NCBI GenBank assembly: GCA_020809705.1
Contig: CP085827.1
Location: forward strand, 248,001-312,000
Reading direction: 5' to 3'
Origin: Calonectria ilicicola
Taxonomy: Eukaryota; Ascomycota; Sordariomycetes; Hypocreales; Nectriaceae
DNA: 64,000 nucleotides
Part shown: in pieces, positions 11,801 to 23,506 of the stretch
Position numbering within the stretch: the stretch's first letter is position 1
Layout of the letters: every line of letters starts with the position of its first letter
Position numbers and translations under genes: made by a program
Notes under the pieces: model-generated
Told to the model about the DNA's origin: nothing
What the model saw: the letters and a program-made list of their open reading frames with translations, nothing else
Database searches by the model: none

Positions 11801-12928
11801 GCCGCAGGGGGGGATGATGAGATAATTCGGAGGAGACGAGACGGTCAGCCATATGATCTCATCAGGGCCGAGCGGCTTTTGACCTGCATTGAGACATTTC
11901 GGCCTCATCCGCATGTCTCGTCGAGACTGGAGCGACCGACGACATGTCAGACACTTTTCTTGGGGGAGGGGAACAACTACCGACACCAAATGCCATTTAC
12001 CAAATTCTCACCTTCATGCTCACCTACATTTCCCATCAACCAACGCAACTTTCCGACGGGTTTCGCCGTCGCGGACCAGCAAAAGTCTAACATCATGAGG
12101 AGACAAGATTACACCGAATCTCGACGGGCTGTGTTCGATAATGATGGGCAAAGGCAATGCAACCAAACCAGGCCAGGGGGTCAACGGGTAGCATTTTCGG
12201 CATATTCAAAAAATGTCTTTGCGTATGTGTGCGTACAGAAAAATGCCAGCCATATTCAGACAGACGGACGGGCAGACATACAGGCAGACCAGACCAGACC
12301 AGACAGGCAGACAGTGCAGGGCAGGGAATTGCAGTCCCGAATAGCAGCAGATGGCGGCGGGAAGGAATCCGGTTCGACGGAGCTGAGCTCCGGCAGTGGA
12401 GGACGATACCCCAGATGGCTCTAGCCTGGTGGCTAGCCTCTTAGCCGAGCTGATGGCGTCTCTCCTAGCTTCCCCGGTCTCGACCAAGTGATCGGCACGC
12501 AACCAAGGTTCGAGACAAAGGCAGCAAGCAGCCAGCGTAGCGCAAGAAAATTGCTGTCGGCACTCAACGGCAGGCATGTGTCGAAACTGTGGGTTCAACC
12601 CTGGGTCGACACCGTGCCAGGGCCATGAAACCGGCGCGCCTTGGTTGGTCGACTGGGCTTCGGCAACGCCCTTAGCTTTGCCAGGCAACCCAATCCTTTC
12701 CTGCATGGATGAGCATTCCTTTCTTTTTCCCCAGCGCTTGGACTGCGCTTTGACTCGCGTCACATGATGCTCCTTTCCCTCGCTGCACATGGATTCGCCC
12801 TTATACGCGCCGTGCTTCCATCTCCGCTTATTACCTGATTCTGTAAAGCCGTATTCATCCCATCCATCCCCACATTAATCTATCCCTATTCGCTCCACAC
12901 GCCCGCACTGACTGCCGTTCCGTTCAGG
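8842..12928. other. 4 kb region without recognisable genes
   Basis: Only short ORFs with no protein-like pattern on either strand. Contains a poly-T/C tract near 10275-10310 and a CAGAC-rich tract at 12257-12326. The right end should be the promoter and leader of the bZIP gene. No tRNA, transposase or long repeat seen. Confidence 0.45.
12257..12326. repeat. CAGAC/CAGG-rich simple repeat
   Basis: Imperfect tandem units of CAGAC, CAGACGGACGGG and CCAGACCAGACC over about 70 bases, some 600 bases upstream of the bZIP start codon. Microsatellite-like; possible promoter element. Confidence 0.6.
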
Positions 12929-14450
12929 ATGGACAACCGTCAGGCTGCCGAGAAGAGCCAAGATGATCTGGCAGAGTCTCGTCGCTTGAAGAAGCGCGAG
13001 CTCGATCGCAAGGCCCAGCGCCTCGCCAGGGAGCGCACCAAGAACCGCATTGCTGAGCTCGAGTCCATGGTCTCGCACCTCCAGCAGAATGAGACCAATG
13101 CCCAGACCACGTCTCTGCTGGACCAGCTGTCCCGGGTGACCAAGGAGAGGGACAAGGCTGTGGCCACTCTGAGATCCTTGAGTTCAATTATAGAACGCCA
13201 GATTACCGATTCCCCCACGAGAAAGTCATCGCCAGACGAGGCACGCGAGGAGCCCCGCGAACTCCCTACACCCGAAAGCTTCATTGACCCATTCTCCGCA
13301 TCATGTTCAGCAACTCCCGGTGGCCCAGAACTGGATGCCTCTGCGTGGTCCCTGCAGCCGTGGTCAGATAATTCCCCTCTCCCGCCTCAAGATCCCCTTG
13401 ATTGCCTTGGTGGGAAGCTTCCTACAGACACAAACATGCTCACGCGCGAGAGCGGAGGAGCCATGCCGCAGCTTCAGCCTGCAGATATCCTCATGCCGCT
13501 TGTCGCTTCACCCAGCGCCCAAGACTACGGTGATGACCGAATTCCCCCTCAGCCGACAATGGGCTGCCATTGCACTGGACCAGAACAGGAAGGCGACGCC
13601 CAGCCAAACCTGTGGCGAACAGCCATTGAGGCTCTAGGGAAGGCTATTCGCATATCCAAAGAAGACATGATGCTGGAGGAGCTGTCAAGCCATGACATCC
13701 CTATCCGGGCCATCATAGAAGGCTGGGACAGCGTCGAGCGGTCAGGCAAGATGACAAAGTCGTGGCGGAAGTTGAGAAAGATTGACGAAACATGCTTCAA
13801 GGGGTGCGGGCCTGTCGAACGGCTTGCCTGCCTAAAGACTATGCATCAGATGATGATGTATCACGGCGAACCAAATGTTGCAAGACAGTCAGATCTCCCA
13901 CGCTGGTTTGTGCAGAGGTAAGGTCGACATGGTGCAACGATTAATGTTATGAGAAGCTGGAACTAAGCAAATCCCAGACCATCCCAAGCCCTGATGCATT
14001 CCCATGCCATCGACTACTTTGTCTGGTGTGTATCTATGTATACCCATGCATATTAGAGGAGTAGACTAACACGGTCCAAGGCCAGGTATACGAGAACGGT
14101 TCGTATTTGGGGAACACCGATACTGCACCAACCTCTTCTGGGATCTGTTTCAGACCAACTTCAAGATCCGCTGGCCGTTTGGCTTCCGCGACACGTACTT
14201 GCACAACTCGGAGACGGGCCAGTTTCAACTGTCACCAGTGTTTGAGGGCCGCATACACGACCTCAACACGTGGACCATGGGCCCCGACTTCTTCACTCCA
14301 TTCCCAGAGCTGTGCGCCGACATCCCGACGTCCATGAGTGTCCCCAAAACGCTTGGGGGCACCGTGGATGCGCAGCTCGACATGTATTTTCCACAAGCGA
14401 ATAATGAGGCCGGAAGGAATGTGGACGTGAGCGGCAGGCAAGCTCAATAG
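12929..14450 (+). CDS. bZIP transcription factor with C-terminal DUF3425 domain
   Basis: Exons 12929-13917, 13978-14025 and 14081-14450 join to 468 residues (introns of 60 and 55 bases). The basic region (about residues 18-42) reads KKRELDRKAQRLARERTKNR and is followed by a leucine-zipper-like helix (AELESMVSHL onward). At the usual invariant Asn of NxxAQxxxR this protein has Asp (DRKAQRLAR), as I recall from one fungal bZIP subgroup. The C-terminal half has the DUF3425 pattern: PRWFVQRPSQ, HAIDYFVWPGIRERFV, YCTNLFWDLF and IRWPFGF. Exon joins restore these motifs exactly. Nuclear regulator; target unknown. The upstream region is unusually long and gene-free. Confidence 0.88.
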
Positions 14451-14589
14451 GCAGGCATAGAACGGTTTTGCTAAGGCGTTGGTTGTATTGTTAAGGGGCT
14501 GGTAAAAAAGCTTGATCAGGACTTGTCAACCCACGTTGGCTGGCGTTTAGCATACAATATCGCATCGCTCAGACATCAAAAACGCGACT

Positions 14590-14661
14590 GGTCGCGTGGC
14601 CCAATGGCAAGGCGTCTGACTACGAATCAGGAGATTGTGGGTTCGACCCCCACCGTGACCT
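14590..14661 (+). tRNA. tRNA-Arg (ACG)
   Basis: A 72-base cloverleaf: acceptor stem GGTCGCG/CGTGACC with one G-T pair, D arm GCCCAATGGCAAGGC, anticodon loop CTACGAA (anticodon ACG), T arm GTGGG-TTCGACC-CCCAC. No intron. A T-rich Pol III terminator (TTTTCTTTTT) follows within 15 bases. Confidence 0.95.
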
Positions 14662-17320
14662 GCGAGATTTTCTTTTTGAGCCGGTTTGTTTTTTGGCCTG
14701 TTTTTTTTTTTTTTTTTGCATGGCTGGAGCCATCAAAGTTGGATTCATCGGAGGTGTCGGGGTGGGGAGAGGTGCGAGTACATGATTGGTCAGGCTAATA
14801 ACGCGTTAATAATGAATTACCCTATACTAGTCTTTTTGGCTGTCCATTACAACACATATGAATGTGTGATGAGATAACAAGTAGTGGTTTCTGATATTCC
14901 CTGGTTCATGGTATTCATTTTCAATCAATTTTGTGTTGCGTAGATGCATCTGGACGCTCTCTGTTGGTTTGGTAGAGATGTGCTAATCTATGGATTAAAT
15001 GCAGAGTGTGACGATGTTTGCTATCAAGATGATCCTGAAGTTGTAGTATTTGAGTCGTAGGTTTACGCAAGCAGTCCAGCTTATGCTGGTAGTTCATTTT
15101 GTATTTGAATAAATGAGCATATTAATTTCATGGCCTCACCGGCAAAAACGAGTTGCAGTTACCCACTCGACGCCAAGTAGTGTCAATTGTTTTGAACCAC
15201 AGCGACTATTTACAAAATTATTGCAAAGTTGTGTTGATACAGCCCTACGCACAAACTATTAAATTGTCTGTTTAATATTACATCCGGGCTGGTCAAAATC
15301 AAAATGGGGGCTGCTATCATACAGTGAGCCTAACCGCTGGTTGTCTCTACCATTGGTCCACGCACACAGGACACCGCAACTTGGACTGTTGTGATAAATG
15401 TGGGCCATCTAACCTGGGACTTTGGCGCTCAGACTGTATTTTCCATTTTCCAGATAAGAATACGCGGGTTATCTTTGGACGTTCCTTGAATGGGTCGTCA
15501 ATCACTTTGATGAGTTGACGACGTGAACTCGGCTGTCCTTCTGCGAGAAAGAAAATGGGACAGATGAACAGGGATTCAGTTTTTGGAGCATCAGGTTTAC
15601 AGTAATCTTTCTCAGAGTCCCATGGCTCATTTTAAAGAGCGTCCAGCGTCTTGGGGATTTGCCACCTTGTTCCTCTTCACCGTCTTTACCCCCATTCAAC
15701 TCATTAACAACACCTGGCTCTTGTCTTCGATTTTGTTCACCAGTGACTGCGATTACGGCCATAATTTTTCCAATGATCACTCATGCCATCGTTTCTTGAA
15801 TTATTACGACGTATGAATCGCTAGTTTTGCTGGCTTTTGGAGCAGAAGGCCATGGCGGACGTAGAAGACCGCCGCCTGGAGGTGTTTTGAAGGGCAGGGA
15901 TCTAGTCTAACACCACAGAGAAACAATTCTTTCAGAGCAAGGATCCAGAAATGTCTGTACAACAGCAGCCGCTAAAATGAATGGCTTGATGTCGTGGTCA
16001 ATGCAGATCTCCAAGGAACACGGCAGCTGGCTCGGCAAGGAGTGGGGACGGCACGATCGAGCTAACCGGCATCGAAGCCCAGACGAACGTTTCGGCATGT
16101 TTGGTTAGCGACTGTCTAAGCTGAGGTTTCACGTTGAAGATTTCGAAAGGTCACATTGATGGTTAGAGTGGGATTGGCCCCGGACGAGAGTTGATCTGTT
16201 GCTTTTGAAGAGCGCGTGTAGTTTTGAAATGCGCGTGTAATTGATCATGAATGAATCCCCCGAGGCGAGATGAAAGCATAAATTTAGGGACTGCTTAAAT
16301 TTCTCAACGTGTTGTTGACGAGATGGATGGAGAGTTGCACATTGGCCTTGAGAGCATCTGTAGACTGGGCCATAAGATTCAAGGTCTGGCGAAACCGTCC
16401 CCGTTGGCTGTCACTCAGCAACTGGCAGTTTTACATGCTTACTGATCCAACCAATTCTTGCGGTGTGGAGTATTTAATGTTACAATGTGACTGGAATCCT
16501 GCCGTTGTTGGCGATCGAGACCTTATGCACTCTATGGGGCTGGCCCGGGGTCGCCATTCTCAACTGGGAAGTGATGCCGGGTTGGCTTGTCCGCTTTGGA
16601 TGAAGCGCATGGCGGAGAGACAGAGTGACAGAGACAGAGACAAATCAGACTTTGGGCACTGACAGAATCCCACGTGGAATGTCTATACAAGTGCGGTTCG
16701 CTAATCGACAACTCAAATCCAGTCCAGTCCACAGCGTTCGTCTCTGCGGGGTTGTCGGCGCCAACAGTCGGTCCCCCAATTAGCCCACGGCGCCTCTGTC
16801 TCTCGCCTGATAGGCCGGCAAGTCGTTGCAACCTTGTCAGCCTCGTGGGTCAGCGTCCAACACATTCGGTAGTTTCTGCTGTTCGTCTGGGGCCCCGCGA
16901 AAGACGTCTCGATCCCAACGACTTCGAACTGCGGGTTTAAGCTTCTCTGCATTGCCGAGACAGGGCCTGGAGCGAATCACAGCCCTCTCAGGCCGCGGCT
17001 GGCCTCGAGCCTGGCCATGGCGCCACCTCCTGACCCCACCAGCCTCGGCCCAGGGCGGCGTGGGGGGCTGTTGGGGGGCTGTCTGAGGCCCGTCTGAGGC
17101 CCATCTGAGCCTCTCAGCACCATCTGAGCCCATCTGAGGGCCATTTTTGCCCCCCCTTCGCTCTTCGGACCAACTGCCGGCTCCCAGGCTGCTCCACTTG
17201 GCCAATTTCTCCAGCTCACTCCACGACCGCGTCGTGACAAATGTCCTTGATGCATGGCGACGCTTCCCGGCCGTCGACTACTACGTTTGGAACCGAAGCC
17301 GCTGCTGTAGACTCCTAAAC
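14662..17320. other. 2.6 kb region without recognisable genes
   Basis: A run of 17 T at 14701-14717 follows the tRNA. The rest has scattered short ORFs with no family pattern. From about 17040 to 17150 there are imperfect copies of CTGAGGCCC / ATCTGAGCC just upstream of the next gene, probably leader or promoter sequence. Confidence 0.45.
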
Positions 17321-19855
17321 ATGGCCTCGTCGCCGCGCCCTGCCCGGCCGCAGCCCGCCAAGGATGCTGCCCAGGCGCCGCAGCAGCGACGCGTGCAGCG
17401 CACAAAGTCGAGGAGACGCTTCTCCACGGCCTGCCTGCAATGCCGCACCCAAAAGATCCGCTGCGTCCGCCTCAACGCCACTGGCCGCTGCGTCAACTGC
17501 AACATGGGCGACAAGGCCTGCACGTTGATGGCCAGTGACAGGTCATGGTGAGATAGATCTGCGCCCGCATGCAATGCATGTCGACGATGTGACAAATGAC
17601 TGGATGCGCTGACCGCGGCCTAGGCCCTCTATTTCCTCCAATGTCACCAGCAGCACCACCACCATCACTCCGGCAATCCAAGATTCTTCTGACTCAGCAA
17701 ATACTTGGGCCGAGACTGTGTCCAAGATGCAGATTGAAGACTTTGCAACCCAGAGCAGCCTGCACACGCCCTTTGGCTTCTCGAACATCAATAGCGCTGG
17801 CTCGCCTCCCATTGTCTCCAGCCCGTCGCAGGCCTCATCATGTCCCTCCACAACCCCTAGTCAAGCTGAGCTAAAAACCCTCTTGCCAAATGTTGCCTCC
17901 ATGGAGTCATCAACTGTCCAGTATCTTAACCACCAGGGCTGCTTCACCATTCCTGACCAGTGCGCGCTCGACCAGTTTTATCATCAGTACTTTGTTCACA
18001 TCCACCCGCTCTTCCCGGTCATCGATGAGGTCCACTTCTTTGAGATTCATCGTTCCAGGTCTACCCTGGCCCTCATCATCGATGGACGCTTCTCACTTCT
18101 TGTTTTGTATGGAATGCTATACACATCTGCCAGCGTGAGTTGAACCACCAATTCGGATCACGGTTCACGGCCCTAAAATCAATCAACTGCAGTACGTGCC
18201 GACGAGCCTCATAGAAGGGCTTGGCTTTCACGATATTCACCAAGCAAAGGCAGTCTTTCACTCGCGAGCCAAGGTATGAATGATGGATGATTGCTCTGTC
18301 CGACTCCATCTCACGCTGACCTGTACAGCTCTTGTATGATACCCGCTTTGAGCCATCGCCAATAGCAACGGCTCAGGCAACGCTGCTGCTCTCGCACTGC
18401 TACTATACTGAACCCCCTTGCTCCTTCAAATCCCTGGCCCCGACGTGGCTGAGAATTGCAATCAAGCATGCCAGAGAAGCCGGGGCAGACCGCTACAACT
18501 CGTTCCCGCTGGCTGCAAAACCTGCTACGGTGGAAAACGAAGAGCTGCGACGCACCTTGAAGCGGGTTTGGTGGTGCTGCATGATCCGAGACCGCGTCAT
18601 GCCGCTGGCTGCGCGCAAAAACATTAGCGTAACCAAGGATGATTTTGATTTCGAGAGCCATCCTCCGTTGGACATTTCCGACTTTGCCGAGGAAATCCAC
18701 TACTCGACAATCTATGACAAGAGCACCAAGAGAAGGGTTGTAGAAATTCTGACCAAGCAGCTCGAACTGTGCGTCATTCTTACCGATGTCCTTGTCCCAA
18801 ACCATTGGTCCATTGAGGATGTCGAGTACACGCCAATACAAGAGGCCGAGCAGGCAAGCCGCATCCGCAACTGCCGATCAGCATTGAAGGAGTGGTATGA
18901 TTCATTCTTGCAAATGCAGCAGCAAAAGTGGCCACAGAGCCAGAGCCAAGGGGGCACCATCGATGCCTCGGAGGAACTCGTCATTTTGTTTACAAATATT
19001 GTCGTCATGTATTATCAGTGAGTATTTTTACGACCTTGGCTTTGATACAATTGTTAACGCAGTACTAGCTCGGCCGATTTAACTCTTTGCCACCAGGAAA
19101 TGACCATATTCGGAGTTGGATCGTCAACTCTGATAGCCGACTCTAGCCAATCCGACATTGACACAGACAAGAACAGGGTGACTCTCGCAACAACTCAGCT
19201 GGTTCAGTGTTTGACAAACCTTGTTCAGCTGCGACTAGCCCATTGTCTACCGCTCAGCATTGTGGGTTTGTCGATGCTTCCTGTTGCGCTTCAAATTCTC
19301 GATCTCAAGCTCTTGTCAAGGACAGCTGGCCACCCGTCACATCTCAACCCGGAATCCGCCGTCCTGAAGCAGAGGCAGTCACGGTTCGTCAATCTGATTG
19401 AGGCTATTCAATTGTCACGCCCTCGTTTCAACGGCGTCGACTGGATTCTCCATTGCATTCGGGTTAGTGTGGATGCATTTCACCATCTCTTATTTACGAA
19501 TGCCTTCCCCAGCAATGCGAATGCGCAAATCCTCATGTCGTCAAAGAGTTGGACGGATATCCTCCGCAAGCACCCGAAATTCTACCTCTCTTTGGCAACC
19601 TCGATGGATTTTAGCCTCAGCAACGGAACTCTCCCAGAGATGTACGATCTTCCAGCGCGGTTTAGAACAATGGAGCGCCCCAAGCCTGCTCTGGTCACGG
19701 CGCACCATGATGTTTTCCCCGAGTCTCTCAGTCCATACGACATACATATTTTGACAAACGTCGAACAATATTCTTCCAACCTATCACCCGACCAAGGGGC
19801 GCATAGGTCGGATAGACGGCTAGAACAGGAAGAGACGGGTGTCATTTTACTTTGA
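17321..19855 (+). CDS. Zn2Cys6 transcription factor with fungal-specific regulatory domain
   Basis: Exons 17321-17547, 17624-18134, 18193-18273, 18329-19017 and 19063-19855 join to 766 residues in one frame. The zinc cluster is at residues 38-68: CLQCRTQKIRC, then CVNCNMGDKAC, after a basic stretch (RRVQRTKSRRR). The middle domain is of the Fungal_trans type: YFVHIHPLFPVIDE, GLGFHDIHQAK, RTLKRVWWCCMIRDR and, across the last intron, MYYHTSSADLTL. The loop between the third and fourth cysteines is longer than average (VRLNATGR), as in cutinase/fatty-acid regulators of the CTF1/FarA kind; that assignment is only suggestive. First intron: a second GT donor six bases upstream would also keep the frame. 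Confidence 0.88.
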
Positions 19856-20478
19856 CGTGGAAGAAAGAACTTGTAATGATATGGTGGCGTTTAAACTGTT
19901 GGGTCCTTTATGAGTAGGTTTAGAAATGGTCAAGGTAAGGAAACAGGTAACGGGATACCAAGGGGTCAGGCGCAATGGATTTTTGTAAGGCTCACAGAGC
20001 GGCTTTTGATGGTATTTATGGCGGGGCTTCGTGTTGAAGCTGTTTTTCTGACATATGAGAGGCGACGCTCTGTAGTTTTTATTGATAGGGCTGCAGAGCA
20101 AGCTCGTATTGTTTTATTGAAAGTGTTGGCCTTGCGGTAGTACGAGAGTTTAACGGTTTGTTCATTGCCAATTGATGTCATGTCCCCGACTCCAATTGCC
20201 GACCTGTAACTACGGAAGCGTTGCCGAGATGCTCATTGGCTGCTCTGGAGCGTAGTGTGGGTAATCACGTCGACGGTGCGGGGGTAGTGCCATCATTTTT
20301 GCGGCCAATTTTCAATCCTCAATGTCAATTGGCTCCTGGTCGACGCTTTGGCGTTTTGCGAAAGAACATAGCGCCCCCTTTTAAGACATAAAGCTAAATG
20401 ACAAATCGTTTGGTACGAGCGAACATCTGATCTGATCTGGACAATCAACTTTTCTCAACCCCTGCCTGCGCGGGAGCC
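19856..20478. other. Intergenic region
   Basis: 3' end of one Zn2Cys6 gene and promoter of the next. No other feature seen. Confidence 0.4.
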
Positions 20479-22120
20479 ATGGAGCCAAGCCAGCCAAAGA
20501 AGAAGTGGACAAGGAGCAGCGGCAGCAAAGTGAGGACTGGCTGCTCGACCTGGTTTGCACTGCCCCAGCAACTGCGTGCGTGATTGATTGAAGCTAACCC
20601 TGCACAAAGCAAGTTAGTGCAACCCACACGGCTACGCCGTTCCAGTTGTCCGTACTGACCCAAGTCTGTGTAGGAGGCGCCATTTGAAGTGCGACGAGGG
20701 AAAGCCGCACTGCGCGAGATGCACCCAGGATGGATACGGCTGCGAGGGCTACCCGGCTATCCCGAGGAGAAAACCAGCGCAGATGAAGCCGCAACGCCAG
20801 CTCGTGCTGCGTCCAAGAGAACTATGTACCCGTAACACGCCCTCTCCGGGCCTGTCCGTGGATGGGTTTCGGCTGCCGGCCGAAGCTGATCTGTATCACT
20901 ATGTTCGAACCTCTGCCATTCAAGACTTTGCAATGGGCATATTCACCACTGATTTCTGGAACACTCACGCCCTGCCGCTAGGCCATGTTGTAGGTCCTAT
21001 CAAACATGCCATTTGCGCCCTCGCAGCCGCCCACCGCAACTTCAAGTACCAGCACGCAGTCACGGCGCAAGCTATTCAGGCTACCGAGACCATGTGTATT
21101 GTACACTACAACCAGGCCATTTATCACATCAACTCCATTACCAATGATGAGCCAATCCCGAAGATGTGCATTATTCTTGTATGCTGCATTGCCTTTGTAT
21201 GCATAGAAAATCTGCTGGGTCGACCAGCCGAGTCCCTCCGCCATCTCCAGGCAGGGACAGAGATATTTTCCTCCTTTCGACGACGGTATGCCCAAGGCCT
21301 GGAGGGCCAGGGAGTCGATAATGTTCCGAAACTATTCAAAGACATTGAAGATCTGCTGGCTACGCTTGCCATGCACGGTGCTATTCAAATCGGCCACGAT
21401 ATTGCTCCCGACTTGTACTTTAATCTAAAACCCGAACCCAGCGTTGAGGATACACAATTTACATCCTTAGAAGATGCAGCAAACTCGCTGTTGTCTTTGA
21501 GAAGGGATCACGTTGCCAGAATGTACCTGGCAAAGCACCACGATACCCGAAGCCAGTTTTTTGAGCTTTCTAGATACTACAGCATGCCTCCCTACTTTAC
21601 TCCCGACGTCTCTAGCATAACCATGTCATCATTTCGTGCCGTTGGCTATTGGAATCAGCGGTTTAAGCGCCTGAGGGAAACACTGCACGAAGAAAGTGTT
21701 CCTAAACACCAACGTTACAGGATCCAGATGCTGTGTCTGGAAATAGCCGTCTGGGAAGCATTTACACAATTGCGGGGACCCAAGGACGGGATAGGGCTAG
21801 AGGCATGCGAAAAGGTTTTTAAAGAGGCCGAAGCTTTGATCCATTGGGACAGTTGCAACCCTGCACCAATTTTCGCCTTTGACTCAAACATTGTCCTCGC
21901 CATTGCCATGTTGTGCACGTTGTCGACAGACGTTGGTGTTAAGCGAAGAGGTGCAGCTTTGCTACATTCCATGCGAAGGAAGGAAGGGATTTGGGATAGT
22001 CAACAAGCTGCCGATCTGATGGAGTTGGCACTTGGTGGACCGGTGATAAAACGTGAAAAGTGGTGGAGCGTCGCATGGAAGCCGCCTTCGCAACCAAGGG
22101 TGCAAGAAGTGACGGCTTAG
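20479..22120 (+). CDS. Zn2Cys6 transcription factor requiring a 3-base microexon
   Basis: Exon 1 20479-20552, microexon 20610-20612, exon 3 20674-22120, giving 507 residues. The N terminus is basic (PKKKWTRSSGSKVRTG) and the cluster reads GCSTC-KRRHLKC, then CARCTQDGYGC. Direct joining of exon 1 to exon 3 would change the second cysteine to Trp and shorten the spacing to five. Using acceptor AAAG at 20609 and donor GTTAGT at 20613, with the three bases CAA between, restores cysteine and the CX2CX6C spacing. The two resulting introns are 57 and 61 bases, each with a good branch site (GCTAAC, TACTGAC). The remainder is a helical fungal regulator domain (LPLGHVVGPIKHAICALAAA). Same orientation as the preceding regulator. 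Confidence 0.85.
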
Positions 22121-22399
22121 AGATACATTAAAGAAGATGAGGTTGGTTGGTTGAGACTACAACGTGTATAAATATGTATTGAAGGAGTATAGACAGGGTC
22201 TGTTAAATGGGGGTCAAAATATACATTTGATTGGGATGAGAATCTCAATCTAAGAATCCATCACCCAATAAACTTAACCTACCCCATGTCATGCTCGTCC
22301 AATCCTGGACTTGGGTATCTGCACCAAAAGTGTGTTATAGGCCACCAATGATTGACATTCGGTACAGCCGGTCTTGCCCCGATCCCCGTCTAGTTGAGT

Positions 22400-23028
22400 T
22401 GAAGTTCCGCTTTGACAGCCAATCGCTTGGCACATAAAACGGAAGCTGGAGCTGTCAAGTCGGCACGGCTACTGCTGGATCTCGGGGCCGATGCCAAAGC
22501 TGTCACTGCAGATGGGGTAACTATCCTCCACGTCCTCGGGAGCCATAAAGACCACGGTAGCATGACTCCATCTGAAATCAACGACTTTGTGCTCAGGTAC
22601 GAGTGACGGCCGGTCGAATCAAAGGGCGAAGCATTGGATGACGATTCAAGCGCTACTTGCCTTACTCGTGAACTTCTTTCAGGGCCGCTGGAGTTACCAC
22701 CTATTCAAATTCCTGCCCAGTTTTATTGTTATGAGCCCGAGGCTGTAGAATGGCGAAAAAGGCGCCATCGGAGAGGCTCTTGGGGCGGGAGAGCTAGCAG
22801 AATGTTTGCCCAGGCTGATGAGTCGTCATCACTATCATCCACGGTCGGACTCCCCTTCACTGGGCGGCTGAGAATGGAGCCGCAAGTGTAGCAAGAGTAC
22901 TTAGAGAGTTGGGAGGGGCTGATGATGAGGCCAAAGATAGTGAGGGGGATATGCCTTGGGACCTTGCCCACCGGTCGGTCTTTATGGGTGACAATGTAAA
23001 ATATCTCACGAAAAAGGCCGTTGAATAA
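22400..23028 (+). pseudogene. Ankyrin-repeat gene remnant
   Basis: Two separate frames carry ankyrin pieces. About 22450-22560 reads ARLLLDLGADAKAVTADG followed by VTILHVLGSH. About 22834-23028 (frame 1, TAA at 23026) reads GRTPLHWAAENG, then KDSEGDMPWDLAHRS. No start codon, the frame changes between the pieces, and stops intervene (TGA 22604, TGA 22816). This looks like the decayed 3' end of an ankyrin protein. Confidence 0.65.
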
Positions 23029-23506
23029 ATTTATATCGTATAGTTACAGGTAAGTTGCGAAGAGCTGGATAATGGAACACGAGTTAAATGGTGCCAATAA
23101 TTTGGGCTTAATGGAAATATTGTATCATAGTGCAGAATATTATCAGCGTTCTTCGTGATAGCTCAGCACAACCAAACATGGTGTATTGCATGGCTTTAAG
23201 AATACAATTTAAACCAATAGAGCTTCTTCCAAGCATGAAATCTTATATTAATCGATTTCCCAGAGGTTGTCTATGGACCAGCAAATTTGATCCGGGTTCA
23301 ACATGTAGCGTAGGATACAGTCCCCACGAGGTCCATAAAATGTAATTCGCGTAGAGGAAAAGGACGAAAAGATTAAAGGCAAATGTTTGAGAATAAATCT
23401 CTCGTCCTGCTATGATGCATAACTCTTATGATGAGCCCTTCGTCGTCATGTCAGAGTTTGCCGATAATAGGAGTTTCTTTAAACCACATTTATATATAAA
23501 CAATCA
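23029..23506. other. Intergenic region
   Basis: AT-rich; 3' side of the glutathione S-transferase gene. Nothing recognised. Confidence 0.4.

Noticed and set aside
12540..12620. tRNA-like T arm (GTGGGTTCAACCCTG)
   Set aside because: No matching acceptor, D or anticodon stems could be placed upstream.
16309..16831. Overlapping ORFs on both strands near 16.5 kb
   Set aside because: Neither shows family motifs or plausible exon structure.
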